A stretch of 64,000 nt of DNA from Saccharopolyspora thermophila (lineage in GTDB: Bacteria > Actinomycetota > Actinomycetes > Mycobacteriales > Pseudonocardiaceae): the NCBI RefSeq assembly GCF_014646075.1, contig NZ_BMMT01000002.1, forward strand, positions 1 to 64,000, given 5' to 3'. The notes under the pieces are model-generated. The model had not been told where the DNA came from. It was given only the letters and a program-made list of their open reading frames with translations, and ran no database searches. The position numbers and the translations under genes were made by a program. Below, in pieces: positions 42,644-53,049 of the stretch. The first letter of the stretch is position 1. Each line of letters begins with the position of its first letter.

Positions 42644-43822
42644 TTGGGTTACACCTTCGATCGCGAGGATGTCGTCTTCCTCCGCTCCGCAGCGGGCCGG
42701 GACGCGGTCGCGGAGCTGTCCAGCCTCCCGTTGACCACCGCCTCGCGGCTTGCTGACGTCGCGGCGGCGCGCAGACTCGTGGGAGAGCGGTTCGCCGCCG
42801 CGGCGCTGGAGACGGCCGTGCTGCGCCGCCGCGCCGAATCCAAACTGGACGACTGCGGCGAGTGGCTCTTCACCGACACGGCGTTGCAGCAGGCGACCGC
42901 CAGTGTGGTGGCCAGGCACCGAGCGCAGCGCCTCGCGGGGCGGGACGTGCACGATGTCACGTGCTCGATCGGCGCGGACCTGGCCGCGTTGACTGCCGTT
43001 GCGGCCCGGTGCGCGGGGTCCGACCTCGACCGGGTCCGGCTGTTGATGGCGCAGCACAATCTCGCGGTCGCGGGCCGGTCCGCTGTGCTCGTGGAGGCCG
43101 ACGCGCTGCACCCGGTGACCCGGAACACCGCTGTGGTCGCTGATCCGGCGCGCCGCGACGACACCGGTCGGCGGCGTTGGAGCCCGGCCGACCTCGTCCC
43201 GCCGCTGAACGAACTGCTCGACGTCTACGCCCACCGAGACCTGGTGGTCAAATGTGCCCCGGGGCTGGACTTCGCGGCGGTCCCGGACACCGCCGAGGTC
43301 GAGGTCGTGTCGCTGGCGGGCCAGGTCCGGGAAGCCGCGCTGTGGCTCGGCGGGCTGGCCGACGCGCGGGCGCGTCGGCGGGCGACGGTGCTGCGGCCGG
43401 ACGGCACCGGCTGGACGATCACCGACGCCGAACCCGACGACTGCCCGGCGGGGGAGGTCCGGCAGTGGATCGTCGACCCGGACGGCGCTGTGGTGCGCGC
43501 CGGGCTCGTGCGCCACTACGCGGCGCGGCACGGGCTCGCGCAGCTCGATCCGCGCATCGCCTACCTCACCGGCGACCAGCCGCCGCCCGGCGTCCGCGCG
43601 TTCCGGGTGTTCGAACACGGCCGCTACAGCGAGAAGTCGTTGCGGGCACAGTTGCGCCGCCACCACGTGGGGCGGCTGGAGATTCTGGTTCGCGGCCTCG
43701 ACGTGGACCCCGACGCGCTGCGCCGACGGCTCAAGCTCAAGGGCGACGAGGACGCGACGGTCGTGCTCACCCGTGTCGGTGACAATGCCATGGCTTATCT
43801 GTGCCGGGCCGAGCGTACCTGA
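42644..43822 (+). CDS. THUMP-like class I SAM-dependent methyltransferase
   Basis: A 392-residue protein of the conserved actinobacterial THUMP-like methyltransferase group (Rv3037c type). The nucleotide-binding loop appears as DVTCSIGADLAAL and the catalytic-site motif as VVADPARR. The C-terminal part (about 300-392) is a THUMP-like domain with FEHGRYSEKSLRAQLRRH and GDEDATVVLTRV. The TTG at 42644 has GGGGAAG upstream and is preferred over an upstream ATG in low-quality sequence. RNA modification is the likely role; the target is not known. Confidence 0.8.
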   Translation: MGYTFDREDVVFLRSAAGRDAVAELSSLPLTTASRLADVAAARRLVGERFAAAALETAVLRRRAESKLDDCGEWLFTDTALQQATASVVARHRAQRLAGRDVHDVTCSIGADLAALTAVAARCAGSDLDRVRLLMAQHNLAVAGRSAVLVEADALHPVTRNTAVVADPARRDDTGRRRWSPADLVPPLNELLDVYAHRDLVVKCAPGLDFAAVPDTAEVEVVSLAGQVREAALWLGGLADARARRRATVLRPDGTGWTITDAEPDDCPAGEVRQWIVDPDGAVVRAGLVRHYAARHGLAQLDPRIAYLTGDQPPPGVRAFRVFEHGRYSEKSLRAQLRRHHVGRLEILVRGLDVDPDALRRRLKLKGDEDATVVLTRVGDNAMAYLCRAERT

Positions 43823-43945
43823 GCCCGGCGATGCGACCGGGACCGTGTCCTGTGTCACGCCGCCGCCTGCGGTGCAGCGCTGACCTGGTACTGCGGCGAA
43901 AACCAGAGCAATGATCGACCGGGCCTTCTCTATGCTGAGGGCAGT

Positions 43946-46900
43946 ATGGCTACGTCGTCTGTCACATCCCCGCTTGGTGATCTGCGGGACCGGTTGCCCG
44001 AGCTGATGTTGCACGATCAGCGTCGGCTGCGCCGCCGCATCGAGGGGGCGCGCAAGATCCGCGACCCGCAGGCGCTGGAGGCGGTGACCGCCGAGATCGC
44101 CGGGGACATCGACGCCGCGGAGCTCAAGGTCGCGCAACGGCGGGCGAACGTGCCCGAGATCAGCTACCCGGAGCAGCTGCCGGTCAGCCAGCGCCGCGAG
44201 GACCTGCTCGCCGCGATCCGCGACAATCAGGTGGTCATCGTCGCGGGCGAGACCGGCTCCGGCAAGACCACGCAGCTGCCCAAGATGTGCCTGGAGCTGG
44301 GCCGCGGCATCCAGGGCATGATCGGCCACACCCAGCCCCGCCGGTTGGCCGCGCGCACCGTCGCCGAGCGGGTGGCCGAGGAACTGGGCACCGAGCTCGG
44401 CGACGCGATCGGCTACCAGGTCCGGTTCACCGAGCGCATCGGCGACCGCACCCTGGTCAAGCTGATGACCGACGGCATCCTGCTCGCCGAGATCCAGCAC
44501 GACCGCCTGCTGCGACGCTACGACACGCTGATCATCGACGAGGCGCACGAGCGCAGTCTCAACATCGACTTCATTCTCGGCTACCTCAAGCAGCTGCTGC
44601 CGCGCCGCCCCGACCTGAAGGTGATCATCACCTCGGCCACCATCGACCCGGAGCGCTTCTCGCGGCACTTCGACGACGCACCGGTCATCGAGGTGTCCGG
44701 GCGCACCTATCCCGTCGAGGTCCGCTATCGCCCGCTGGTGGACGACTCGGACGAGTCCGAGGACGTGGTGCGCGACCAGACGCAGGCCATCTGCGACGCC
44801 GTGGACGAGCTGTGCGCGGAGGGCCCCGGCGACATCCTGGTCTTCCTCAGCGGTGAGCGGGAGATCCGCGACACCGCCGACGCGCTCAGGCAGCAGAACC
44901 TCCGCAACACCGAGATCCTCCCGCTGTACGCGCGGCTGAGCGCCGCCGAGCAGCACCGCGTGTTCCAGCCGCACTCCGGGCGGCGGATCGTGCTGTCCAC
45001 CAACGTGGCCGAGACCTCGCTCACGGTGCCGGGCATCAAGTACGTCATCGACCCCGGGACCGCGCGCATCTCGAGGTACAGCTTCCGGACCAAGGTGCAG
45101 CGGCTGCCCATCGAGCCGATTTCGCAGGCGTCGGCCAACCAGCGCAAGGGCCGCTGCGGCCGGGTTTCCGAGGGCATCTGCATCCGGCTGTACTCCGAAG
45201 AGGACTTTCTGTCCCGCCCCGAGTTCACCGACCCGGAGATCCTGCGCACCCACCTCGCGTCGGTCATCCTGCAGATGACGTCCCTGGGGCTGGGCGAGAT
45301 CGAGTCGTTCCCCTTCATCGATCCCCCGGACCGCCGCCAGATCACCGACGGCATCAACCTGCTGCACGAGCTGGGCGCGCTGGACCGCACGCAGACCGAG
45401 CTGCACAAGCGGCTCACCCCGATCGGGCGCAAGCTCGCGCAGCTGCCCATCGATCCCCGGCTCGCCCGCATGGTGCTGGAGGCCGAGCGCAACGGCTGCG
45501 TGCGCGACGTGCTGGTCATCGCCGCCGCGTTGTCCATCCAGGACCCACGGGAGCGCCCAGCCGACAAGCAGCAGGCCGCCGACCAGAAGCACGCCCGCTT
45601 CGTCGACAAGGACGCGGACTCCGACTTCGTCACCTACCTCAACATGTGGCGCTACCTGCGCACCCAGCAGAAGGAGCTGTCGTCCAGCCAGTTCCGCAGG
45701 CTCTGCCGCACCGACTTCCTCAACTACCTGCGGGTCCGCGAGTGGCAGGACCTCTACGGGCAGCTGAGCCAGCTGGTGAAGTCGATGGGCATGAACCTCG
45801 GCGACCACCAGGCCGACACAAACCGGATCCACCAGTCGGTGCTGGCCGGGTTGTTGTCGCACGTCGGCCTCAAGGACGTCGACAAGAAGTCCGCTCCGCA
45901 GCAGGGCCGCGGCGGCAACGAGTACCAGGGTGCGCGCAACGCCCGGTTCGCCGTGTTCCCCGGCTCGGCGCTGTTCAAGAAGCCACCGCGGTTCGTGATG
46001 GCCGCCGAACTGGTGGAAACCTCCCGCTTGTGGGCCCGCATCGTGGCGCGGGTCGAACCGGAGTGGGTGGAGAAGCTGGCGCAGCACCTGGTCAAGCGCA
46101 CCTACAGCGAGCCGCACTGGGAGAAGGACCGCGCTTCGGTGGTGGCCTTCGAACGCGTCACCCTCTACGGCGTTCCGCTGGTGACCGGCCGCAAGATCAA
46201 CTATGGGCGCATCGATCCGGAGCTCAGCCGCGAGCTGTTCATCCGGCACGCCCTGGTGGAGGGCGACTGGGACACCCGGCACGCGTTCTTCCACGAGAAC
46301 CGGGCCATGCTCGAGGAGGTCGAGGACCTCGAGGAGCGGGCTCGGCGACGCGACATCCTGGTCGACGACGAGACGCTGTTCGAGTTCTACGACCAGCGCA
46401 TCGGCGCCGAGGTGGTGTCCGGCCGGCACTTCGACTCGTGGTGGAAGAAGGTGCGCCGCGAGCAGCCGGACCTGCTCAACTTCGAGAAGTCCATGCTGAT
46501 CAACCAGCAGTCGGCGGAGGTCAGCGACCAGGACTACCCCGACTTCTGGATGCAGGGCGGGCACCGGTTGCCGCTGTCCTACCAGTTTGAGCCCGGCTCC
46601 GACGCCGACGGCGTGACCGTGCACATCCCGTTGCCGGTGCTCAACCAGATCGACCCGGTCGGTTTCGACTGGCAGATCCCGGGGTTGCGCGAGGAGCTCG
46701 TGACCGCGCTGCTGAAGTCGCTGCCGAAACCGCTGCGCCGCAACTTCGTGCCCGCCCCGGACTTCGCCAAGGCCGTGCTGGCGCGGGTCGCGCCGCTGGA
46801 GGCCCCGCTGCTGGACACGCTGCAGGAGGAGCTGCGGCGCATGACCGGTGTCGCGGTTTCGCGCTCGGAATGGGACCTGGAGCGGGTTCCGGACCACCTG

Positions 46901-47893
46901 AAGATGACTTTCCGGGTGGTGGACGGCAAGGGCCGCAAGGTTGCCGAGTCCAAGGACCTGGAGTCGTTGAAGCTGCGGCTGAAACCGAAGGTACGCGCCG
47001 AGATCTCCAAGGCCGCCGACGACATCGAGCAGCGCGGACTGCGGTCGTGGAGCTTCGGGCAGCTGCCGCGGACCTTCGAGCAGCAGCGGGCGGGGCACGC
47101 GGTGAAGGCGTATCCGGCGCTGGTCGACGACGGCGACAGCGTCGCGGTCCGCATGTTCGACACCGAGGAGGAGCAGCAGCGGGCGCTGTGGGACGGCACC
47201 CGCCGGTTGCTGCTGCTGAACGTGCCCTCGCCGGTGAAGTCGCTGCAGCGCGGCATGAGCGGCACGACCCGGTTGGTGCTGGGCGGCAGCCGCTACGGTG
47301 ACCTCGCCGCCGTGCTCGAGGACTGCGTGAGCTGCGCGGTCGACAAGTTGATGGCCGACAACGGCGGGCCGGTGTGGGACGACACGGCCTTCGCCGCGCT
47401 CCGGGACAAGGTGCGGGCGCAGCTCGGTGAGGTGACCGTCGCCGTGGTGTCCGCGGTGGAGAAGATCCTGGTCGCGGCGCAGCGCGTCGAGTCGATCCTG
47501 GCCGATCCGCCCAAGAACGCGCCGGCGGACGCGCTTGCCGACATCCGCGAGCAGCTGCAGGGCTTGCTGTACCCGGGATTTGTCACGGGGACCGGGTTCG
47601 ACCGGTTGCCCGACGTGGTGCGCTACCTGCGGGCGATCGAGCAGCGGCTGGAGAAGCTGCAGTACCACCCGCAGCGCGACCGGGACTGGATGTACCAGGT
47701 GGACGAGGTCGAGCAGCGGTATCGGGATCTTGTGGCCGAGGTGCCGCAGGGCCGGTCCCCGAGCGAGCCGCTGCGGCGGATCGGCTGGATGATCGAGGAA
47801 CTGCGGGTGAGTCTGTTCGCGCAGACGCTCGGCACGGCGCACCCGGTGTCGGTGAAGCGCATCCATCGCGCGATGGACAAGCTGGCGGGCTGA
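43946..47893 (+). CDS. hrpA: ATP-dependent RNA helicase HrpA
   Basis: A 1315-residue DEAH-box helicase. Motif I is GETGSGKTTQ (K107), motif II DEAH (D198-H201), motif III SAT, motif VI QRKGRCGR. After the helicase core come the HA2, OB-fold (about 550-650) and the long C-terminal DUF3418 region seen in bacterial HrpA. Length is close to the E. coli protein (1300). The ATG at 43946 has a TATGCT box upstream. In bacteria HrpA acts on stalled ribosomes and mRNA processing. Confidence 0.95.
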   Translation: MATSSVTSPLGDLRDRLPELMLHDQRRLRRRIEGARKIRDPQALEAVTAEIAGDIDAAELKVAQRRANVPEISYPEQLPVSQRREDLLAAIRDNQVVIVAGETGSGKTTQLPKMCLELGRGIQGMIGHTQPRRLAARTVAERVAEELGTELGDAIGYQVRFTERIGDRTLVKLMTDGILLAEIQHDRLLRRYDTLIIDEAHERSLNIDFILGYLKQLLPRRPDLKVIITSATIDPERFSRHFDDAPVIEVSGRTYPVEVRYRPLVDDSDESEDVVRDQTQAICDAVDELCAEGPGDILVFLSGEREIRDTADALRQQNLRNTEILPLYARLSAAEQHRVFQPHSGRRIVLSTNVAETSLTVPGIKYVIDPGTARISRYSFRTKVQRLPIEPISQASANQRKGRCGRVSEGICIRLYSEEDFLSRPEFTDPEILRTHLASVILQMTSLGLGEIESFPFIDPPDRRQITDGINLLHELGALDRTQTELHKRLTPIGRKLAQLPIDPRLARMVLEAERNGCVRDVLVIAAALSIQDPRERPADKQQAADQKHARFVDKDADSDFVTYLNMWRYLRTQQKELSSSQFRRLCRTDFLNYLRVREWQDLYGQLSQLVKSMGMNLGDHQADTNRIHQSVLAGLLSHVGLKDVDKKSAPQQGRGGNEYQGARNARFAVFPGSALFKKPPRFVMAAELVETSRLWARIVARVEPEWVEKLAQHLVKRTYSEPHWEKDRASVVAFERVTLYGVPLVTGRKINYGRIDPELSRELFIRHALVEGDWDTRHAFFHENRAMLEEVEDLEERARRRDILVDDETLFEFYDQRIGAEVVSGRHFDSWWKKVRREQPDLLNFEKSMLINQQSAEVSDQDYPDFWMQGGHRLPLSYQFEPGSDADGVTVHIPLPVLNQIDPVGFDWQIPGLREELVTALLKSLPKPLRRNFVPAPDFAKAVLARVAPLEAPLLDTLQEELRRMTGVAVSRSEWDLERVPDHLKMTFRVVDGKGRKVAESKDLESLKLRLKPKVRAEISKAADDIEQRGLRSWSFGQLPRTFEQQRAGHAVKAYPALVDDGDSVAVRMFDTEEEQQRALWDGTRRLLLLNVPSPVKSLQRGMSGTTRLVLGGSRYGDLAAVLEDCVSCAVDKLMADNGGPVWDDTAFAALRDKVRAQLGEVTVAVVSAVEKILVAAQRVESILADPPKNAPADALADIREQLQGLLYPGFVTGTGFDRLPDVVRYLRAIEQRLEKLQYHPQRDRDWMYQVDEVEQRYRDLVAEVPQGRSPSEPLRRIGWMIEELRVSLFAQTLGTAHPVSVKRIHRAMDKLAG

Positions 47894-48161
47894 TCCGGCG
47901 CGGTCCGGTGCGGCGGCGAGCAGCACGGTCGTGCAACGCATGGTGATCCCCCTCCGGGAACGGGAACGTGGGCGGAAGAGCTCGCTCCGTCCCTTCAGGA
48001 GGGTGTGATCTCGGAGCGGCACCACCCAGTGTTCCGTGCTCGAACGCGAGTTCGCATCACTCGGAGGAGTGGAGATGATCGCCGCGGCTGGGTTGCCGCG
48101 GCCGGGATGGCAAGACCGCGACACCGAGGACCGGGTGGCCGTCGGTGCCGCGGTGCGTTCG

Positions 48162-49004
48162 TCAGACGGGCGAGATGGTGATGCCGAGCGCGCCCGGCCC
48201 GGCGTGGGCGCCCAGCACGGCGCTCGTCTCCTCCAGCGTCGTCCGGCGGACCTGCGGCAGCTGGGAGCGCAGGTCGTCGAGCACCTGCCGGGCGCGATCG
48301 CCGTACTCGAAGTGCTCCACGCCGATGTCGACCGGGCCGCCGCCCGCCCGCTGGACGGCGTTGGTCACCGCCTTCTTCAGCGCCCGGTCCGATCCGAGGG
48401 CCTTGGTGAGCTGGTCGATGATCCCCTCCTTGAGCACCAGCACCGGCTTGATCGACAGCGCCTGCCCAAGCCATGCCTGGGCGCGCCCGATCCGGCCGCC
48501 GCGGTGCAGGTATTCGAGGGTGTCGACGTAGAGCAGCTGGGTGGTGCTGCGCAGGCGGCGGTCCAGGACGCCCATCACGCCCTGCGGGGTGGCCCCGGCG
48601 GCCGCGGCCTCGGCGGCGGCGACGACCGGCAAGCCCAGCCCCAGGCCGACCAGTCGCGAGTCGACCACGTAGACGGGGATGCCGATCTCCGCGGCCGCGA
48701 TCCGGGCCGACTGGCAGGTGCGGGACAGGCCCTCGGAGATGTGGATCGACACGATCGCCTCGGCGCCGTTGGCCGCGACGTCGGAGTAGGTCCAGAAAAA
48801 GGCCGGTGGTGGCGGTTCGCTGGTGGTGACCGGGATGCCCTCGCGCAGGGCCTGGGCGAGTTGGGCGTGCGGCACCCGGCGCTCGTCGTTGTGCTCGTCG
48901 CCGACCGCCAGTTCCAGCTGGACGATCGAGATTCCCAGCTGCTCGGCGATGTCGAGCGGGATGGAAGCCGTCGAGTCCGTCACGATGGCGACGCGTTGCC
49001 TCAT
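48162..49004 (-). CDS. DegV family fatty-acid-binding protein
   Basis: A 280-residue DegV protein. It starts VAIVTDSTASIPLDIAEQL and has TSEPPPPAFFWTY, SIHISEGLSRTCQSARIAA and LEYLHRGGRIGRAQAWLG, all family marks. In Gram-positive bacteria such proteins (FakB) bind acyl chains and deliver them to a FakA kinase; no fakA is in the window. It converges on hrpA and diverges from etfB. Confidence 0.92.
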   Translation of the reverse strand: MRQRVAIVTDSTASIPLDIAEQLGISIVQLELAVGDEHNDERRVPHAQLAQALREGIPVTTSEPPPPAFFWTYSDVAANGAEAIVSIHISEGLSRTCQSARIAAAEIGIPVYVVDSRLVGLGLGLPVVAAAEAAAAGATPQGVMGVLDRRLRSTTQLLYVDTLEYLHRGGRIGRAQAWLGQALSIKPVLVLKEGIIDQLTKALGSDRALKKAVTNAVQRAGGGPVDIGVEHFEYGDRARQVLDDLRSQLPQVRRTTLEETSAVLGAHAGPGALGITISPV

Positions 49005-49119
49005 GCGGCAAGGCTACTCACTGGTAGAAACGTCCAGATTGCCCCCGGTGGTCAGGCGCGACGGCCGCGCTCACCGAAAGGTGAGTACTGTCACGAGCAG
49101 GTGCTGGTTGCACCCGGGC

Positions 49120-49133
49120 TACCGACCGGTAAC
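49120..49133. promoter_or_regulatory. Possible TetR-type site upstream of etfB
   Basis: TACCGACCGGTAAC, containing the palindrome ACCGGT, lies about 145 bp upstream of etfB in the 273-bp divergent region with degV. TetR regulators of fatty-acid oxidation often bind such ACCGnnCGGT-like sites. It is an imperfect dyad and speculative. Confidence 0.3.
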
Positions 49134-49277
49134 ATACCGGGTGGTTGGCGTCACTGTGCTTTTCGAACAGTGGCATGGCAAGGTCAACCTACCCGGGCTT
49201 CGAGGCCGGGTCCGCAAGCAGAGCCGCTGGAGGGCCAGCGCGCGTCCTTAAAGTCCGCAGGAGGTCGAAGAGGGCCC

Positions 49278-50060
49278 ATGAACATCGTCGTCCTGGTCAA
49301 GCAGGTGCCCGACACGTATTCCGAGCGGAAGCTCACGGATGCGGATCACACGTTGGATCGTGAGTCGGCGGACGCGGTGCTGGATGAGATCAATGAGCGC
49401 GCCGTGGAGGAGGCGCTGCAGATCAAGGAGGCCCATGGTGGTGAGGTGACCGTGGTGTGCATGGGCCCGGATCGTGCCACGGATGCCATTCGTAAGGCGT
49501 TGTCGATGGGTGCGGACAAGGCGGTGCATCTGTCGGATGCGGCGTTGCACGGTACGGACGCTCCGGCGACGGCGCGGGCGTTGGCGAAGGTGATCGGCAC
49601 CGTGGCGGGCGTGGACCTGGTCATCGCGGGTAACGAGTCGACCGATGGTCGTGCGGGTGCGGTGCCGGCGATGGTGGCTGAGGTGCTGGGCTGGCCGCAG
49701 CTGACGTATGCGCGCAAGGTCGGGATCGATGGTTCGAGCGTGCGGATCGAGCGGGAGACCGACGCGGGTGTGCTGACGGTGGAGGCCGAGCTGCCGGCGG
49801 TGGTGTCGGTGACGGAGAAGATCAACGAGCCGCGGTATCCGTCGTTCAAGGGCATCATGGCCGCGAAGAAGAAGCCGGTGACGGTGCTGAGCCTGGCCGA
49901 TGCCGGGATCGATGCGAGCGAGGTGGGTTTGGCAGGGGCCGCCTCGCAGGTGGTGGCCTCGGCGCCGAAGCCGCCGAAGCAGGCCGGTGTGAAGGTGACC
50001 GACGAGGGCGAGGGCGGCGTGCGGATCGCTGAGTTCCTGGCCGGCGAGAAGCTGCTCTGA
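49278..50060 (+). CDS. etfB: Electron transfer flavoprotein beta subunit
   Basis: A 260-residue ETF-beta. With EtfA it accepts electrons from acyl-CoA dehydrogenases and passes them to the quinone pool. It has the MNIVVLVKQVPDTYSE opening, the AMP-binding region with GNESTDGRAGAVPAMVAEVL, and EPRYPSFKGIMAAKKKP. The ATG at 49278 has a purine-rich site (AGGAGGTCGAAGAGGG). etfA follows after 34 bp. Confidence 0.96.
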   Translation: MNIVVLVKQVPDTYSERKLTDADHTLDRESADAVLDEINERAVEEALQIKEAHGGEVTVVCMGPDRATDAIRKALSMGADKAVHLSDAALHGTDAPATARALAKVIGTVAGVDLVIAGNESTDGRAGAVPAMVAEVLGWPQLTYARKVGIDGSSVRIERETDAGVLTVEAELPAVVSVTEKINEPRYPSFKGIMAAKKKPVTVLSLADAGIDASEVGLAGAASQVVASAPKPPKQAGVKVTDEGEGGVRIAEFLAGEKLL

Positions 50061-50094
50061 GGCTGTTCACGGGTTTGGAGGAGGCATAGGTTTC

Positions 50095-51045
50095 ATGGCT
50101 GAGGTTCTGGTCCTCGTTGACCACGTGGACGGCGAGGTCAAGAAGGTCACGTTCGAGCTGTTGACCGTGGCGCGGCGGTTGGGTGAGCCGTCGGCGGTGG
50201 TGGTCGGCGAGCCGGGTACCAGCGAGAAGCTGACCGCGGCGCTGGGCGCGTATGGCGCGGCGAAGGTGTATGCGGCGGAGTCGGCGCAGGCCGTGCAGTT
50301 CCTGGTGACGCCGCAGGTCGACGTGTTGGCCGGGTTGGTGCAGCGGGTGTCGCCGGCGGCGGTGCTGGTGCCGGCGTCGATCGACGGCAAGGAGATCGCC
50401 GGGCGGTTGGCGGTGCGCACCGGGTCGGGTCTGCTGTCGGAGGTCGTGGACATCGACGGTGAGGGTGGGGGGTCGCACTCGTTGTTCGGTGGCGCCTACG
50501 ACGCGACCGCGAAGGTGGTCAGGGGCACGCCGGTGGTCACGGTGCTGCCGGGTGCGGTGGAGGCCGAGCAGGCCGCGGGTGCGGCGGCGGTGGAGCAGGT
50601 CGAGGTGCCGGCCGCCACCGGGGCGAGGATCACCGGTCGTCAGCCGGCCGAGGCCGGGGACCGCCCGGAGCTGACCGAGGCGTCCGTGGTCGTCTCGGGT
50701 GGGCGTGGTGTCGGTTCGGCGGAGAACTTCGCGGTGGTGGAAAAGCTCGCCGACTCCCTGGGGGCCGCGGTGGGTGCCTCGCGCGCGGCGGTGGACTCCG
50801 GGTTCTACCCGCACCAGTTCCAGGTCGGGCAGACCGGCAAGACCGTGTCCCCGCAGCTGTACATCGCGCTGGGTATTTCCGGTGCGATCCAGCACCGGGC
50901 CGGGATGCAGACCTCCAAGACGATCGTGGCGGTCAACAAGGACCCCGAGGCGCCGATCTTCGAGATCGCCGACTACGGCGTCGTCGGTGACCTGTTCAAG
51001 GTCGCACCCCAGCTCACCGACGAAATCACCAAGCGCAAGGGCTGA
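50095..51045 (+). CDS. etfA: Electron transfer flavoprotein alpha subunit
   Basis: A 316-residue ETF-alpha. The FAD-binding C-terminal domain contains [44 protein letters not shown] and [18 protein letters not shown]. It is 34 bp after etfB in the same operon. A long inverted repeat lies 18 bp after its stop. Confidence 0.96.
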   Translation: MAEVLVLVDHVDGEVKKVTFELLTVARRLGEPSAVVVGEPGTSEKLTAALGAYGAAKVYAAESAQAVQFLVTPQVDVLAGLVQRVSPAAVLVPASIDGKEIAGRLAVRTGSGLLSEVVDIDGEGGGSHSLFGGAYDATAKVVRGTPVVTVLPGAVEAEQAAGAAAVEQVEVPAATGARITGRQPAEAGDRPELTEASVVVSGGRGVGSAENFAVVEKLADSLGAAVGASRAAVDSGFYPHQFQVGQTGKTVSPQLYIALGISGAIQHRAGMQTSKTIVAVNKDPEAPIFEIADYGVVGDLFKVAPQLTDEITKRKG

Positions 51046-51063
51046 GCCCCGCGCCGACCCCAT

Positions 51064-51115
51064 GCGAAGGGCACCTCACGACCAGTTCAACCAGTCGGTC
51101 GGAGGTGCCCTTCGC
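51064..51115. terminator. Bidirectional terminator between etfA and rnhA
   Basis: A perfect 14-bp stem (GCGAAGGGCACCTC, 51064-51077; complement 51102-51115), extended inside the loop by CGACC/GGTCG. It lies between the stops of the convergent etfA and rnhA genes. Confidence 0.85.
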
Positions 51116-51131
51116 GCTGCTGCCCGCAGGG

Positions 51132-51590
51132 TCAGAGGGCGCGGGCTTCGTCCCGCCCCCTGCAGGCCAGGCGGTCCGCCCGCTCGTTCTCCGGATGGCC
51201 GTTGTGGCCCTTCACCCACTGCCACTGCACCTCGCCGTGCCGGTTGCACTCCGCGTCCAGGCGCTGCCACAGCTCGGCGTTCTTGACCGGCTTCCTGGCC
51301 GCGGTCAGCCAACCGTTGCGCTTCCAGCCGCGCATCCACTCGGTGATCCCCTTGAGCACATAGGTGCTGTCGGTGTGGATGCGCACGACCTGCACCGGCC
51401 GGGTCAGGGCAGCAAGGCCCTCGATGACCGCCATGAGCTCCATCTTGTTGTTCGTCGTGGCGGCTTCCCTGCCGTAGATCTCCCGCTCGTGCTCGCCGTA
51501 GCGCAGCACGACCCCCCAACCACCCGGCCCGGGATTGCCGCTGCACGCGCCGTCGGTGAAGAGGTCGACGCGGTCGGTCGTGTGCTGCAT
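51132..51590 (-). CDS. rnhA: Ribonuclease HI
   Basis: A 152-residue RNase HI removing RNA from RNA-DNA hybrids. The four catalytic acids are D13 ([16 protein letters not shown]), E51 (NNKMELMA), D74 (HTDSTYV) and D139 (NERADRL). The basic [10 protein letters not shown] segment, which binds the hybrid, is present. The length is that of the E. coli type. Confidence 0.95.
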   Translation of the reverse strand: MQHTTDRVDLFTDGACSGNPGPGGWGVVLRYGEHEREIYGREAATTNNKMELMAVIEGLAALTRPVQVVRIHTDSTYVLKGITEWMRGWKRNGWLTAARKPVKNAELWQRLDAECNRHGEVQWQWVKGHNGHPENERADRLACRGRDEARAL

Positions 51591-51703
51591 GCCGGAAATC
51601 TAACCGGCGCCATGCCGGAGATCTCACCGGCGGTCCGCGCCTTCGGCTGCCGCGGGGAAAACCAGCTGACGGCTGGAGCGCGGTTCTGGCACTGTGGAAT
51701 GCC

Positions 51704-52933
51704 GTGCGAATCTTGTTCACCGCTGCGCCCGGCTACGGGCTGATGTTGCCGATCGTTCCCCTCATCTGGGCCGCCCGGGCGGCCGGGCACGAGGTGCTGC
51801 TGGCCACCACCGCGGAGATGACCGAGGCGGGGGCCCGGGCCGGACTGCCGGTGGTGGACGTGTTCCCGGACCGGGACGTGTGGCGGGAGCTGCTCGCCGG
51901 CGTCGGGTCGTTGGGTGAACGCCCGGACGTCGAGCAGGTGGCCGCCGCGGATGGTCTGTCCGAGGAGTACCGGAAGGCGGCGCGCACGGGGAACCCGTTC
52001 GGCCTGTTCACCACGACCATGACCGAGGGCACGATCGCCGCCGGGCGTGCCTTCGGCGCGGATCTCGTGGTGTTCACCAGCGATCACGCGGCCGGGCGGC
52101 TGGCCGCGGTGGCGTTGGGGGCCCCGGCGTTGGAGGTGGGTAACCGGGTGTCCTGGTCGACGCGGGACGCGGAGACCCGCGAGCGCCGCGACGTCTACGG
52201 CGACGACGAGATCGTCCGCGCGTTGCGCGCGAAGCTCGGCATCCCGGCGGGACAGCCGGACCTGATCGCGCGGGTCGACCCGCGCGCGCCTAGCATGGGC
52301 GGGCTGGCGGCCGGGCAGACCGATTCGCTGGACGGCGTGCCGTGGTGGTCGATGCGGTACGTGCCGTTCAACGGCGGCTCCGTGGTCCCGGACTGGGCGT
52401 TGCGGGCGCCGGAGCGGCCGCGGGTCTGCGTCACGCTCGGCACCGTGGTGCCGGTCATCACCGGCACGAGCAACCTGTCCGTGGTGATCGAGGCGCTCGG
52501 CGGCATGGACGTGGAGGTGGTCCTGGCCGCGGGAGACACCGACCTCGCCGACCTCGGGGAACTACCGGGCAACGTGCGCTCGGTCGATTTCCTGCCGCTG
52601 TCGTCGTTCCTGCCGACCTGTTCGCTGATCGTGCACCACGGAGGTTCGGGCACCACCGCCGCGGCGCTGCACTACGGCGTCCCGCAGCTGGTCCTGCCCG
52701 CCTTCGCCGACAACCCGATGTCGGCGCGGCGGGTGGTGGACCGGGGTGTCGGGCTCTCCCACGATCCGGCCACAGTGGACGTTGCGGGGGTGCGGAACGC
52801 GGTCCGGCGGCTGCTCGCCGAACCGGCGTTCCGCGCCGCGGCGCGCGAGGTCAGCGCCGAGATGGCCACGCAGCCCAGCCCCGCATCGGTCATCGAGCGC
52901 GCGGTCGCCGCGGCGCTGCAGGGCGTCGCCTGA
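51704..52933 (+). CDS. Macrolide-type GT1 glycosyltransferase
   Basis: A 409-residue family 1 glycosyltransferase of the EryCIII/DesVII-like type. The N-terminal domain begins RILFTAAPGYGLMLPIVPL; the nucleotide-sugar-binding motif is CSLIVHHGGSGTTAAALHYG with GVPQLVLPAFADNP. The typical GxPxxP and DUF1205-like features are present. No deoxysugar or polyketide genes accompany it, so it may be an orphan acting on a xenobiotic, lipid or flavonoid-like acceptor. The GTG at 51704 follows soon after the divergent rnhA start. Confidence 0.88.
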   Translation: MRILFTAAPGYGLMLPIVPLIWAARAAGHEVLLATTAEMTEAGARAGLPVVDVFPDRDVWRELLAGVGSLGERPDVEQVAAADGLSEEYRKAARTGNPFGLFTTTMTEGTIAAGRAFGADLVVFTSDHAAGRLAAVALGAPALEVGNRVSWSTRDAETRERRDVYGDDEIVRALRAKLGIPAGQPDLIARVDPRAPSMGGLAAGQTDSLDGVPWWSMRYVPFNGGSVVPDWALRAPERPRVCVTLGTVVPVITGTSNLSVVIEALGGMDVEVVLAAGDTDLADLGELPGNVRSVDFLPLSSFLPTCSLIVHHGGSGTTAAALHYGVPQLVLPAFADNPMSARRVVDRGVGLSHDPATVDVAGVRNAVRRLLAEPAFRAAAREVSAEMATQPSPASVIERAVAAALQGVA

Positions 52934-53049
52934 CGTCCCCGCGCCGTGCGGCCGTTCGGTGCTCGCGCACCGGGGATTCACCGGAAGTTCTGACTCCGTG
53001 TCATTTGCGAGCCTGGTGGGCGTTCGCCGCGCGGCGCTACACCTGCGGC

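Noticed and set aside
40556-48124. A 2522-codon open frame on the minus strand
   Set aside because: It runs antisense to the ABC ATPase, enoyl-CoA hydratase, methyltransferase and hrpA, all with clear family motifs. The product has no recognisable domain and is rich in Arg, Val, His and Pro, as expected of a shadow frame in high-GC DNA.
47894-48161. Gap between hrpA and degV
   Set aside because: The 268 bp were read on both strands for small genes, tRNA or structure; nothing convincing was found.
48036-49277. Extension of the etfB frame 1.2 kb upstream, including an ATG with a GGAGGAG site at 48075
   Set aside because: It lies antisense to the intact degV gene and has no domain of its own; etfB has a normal start at 49278.
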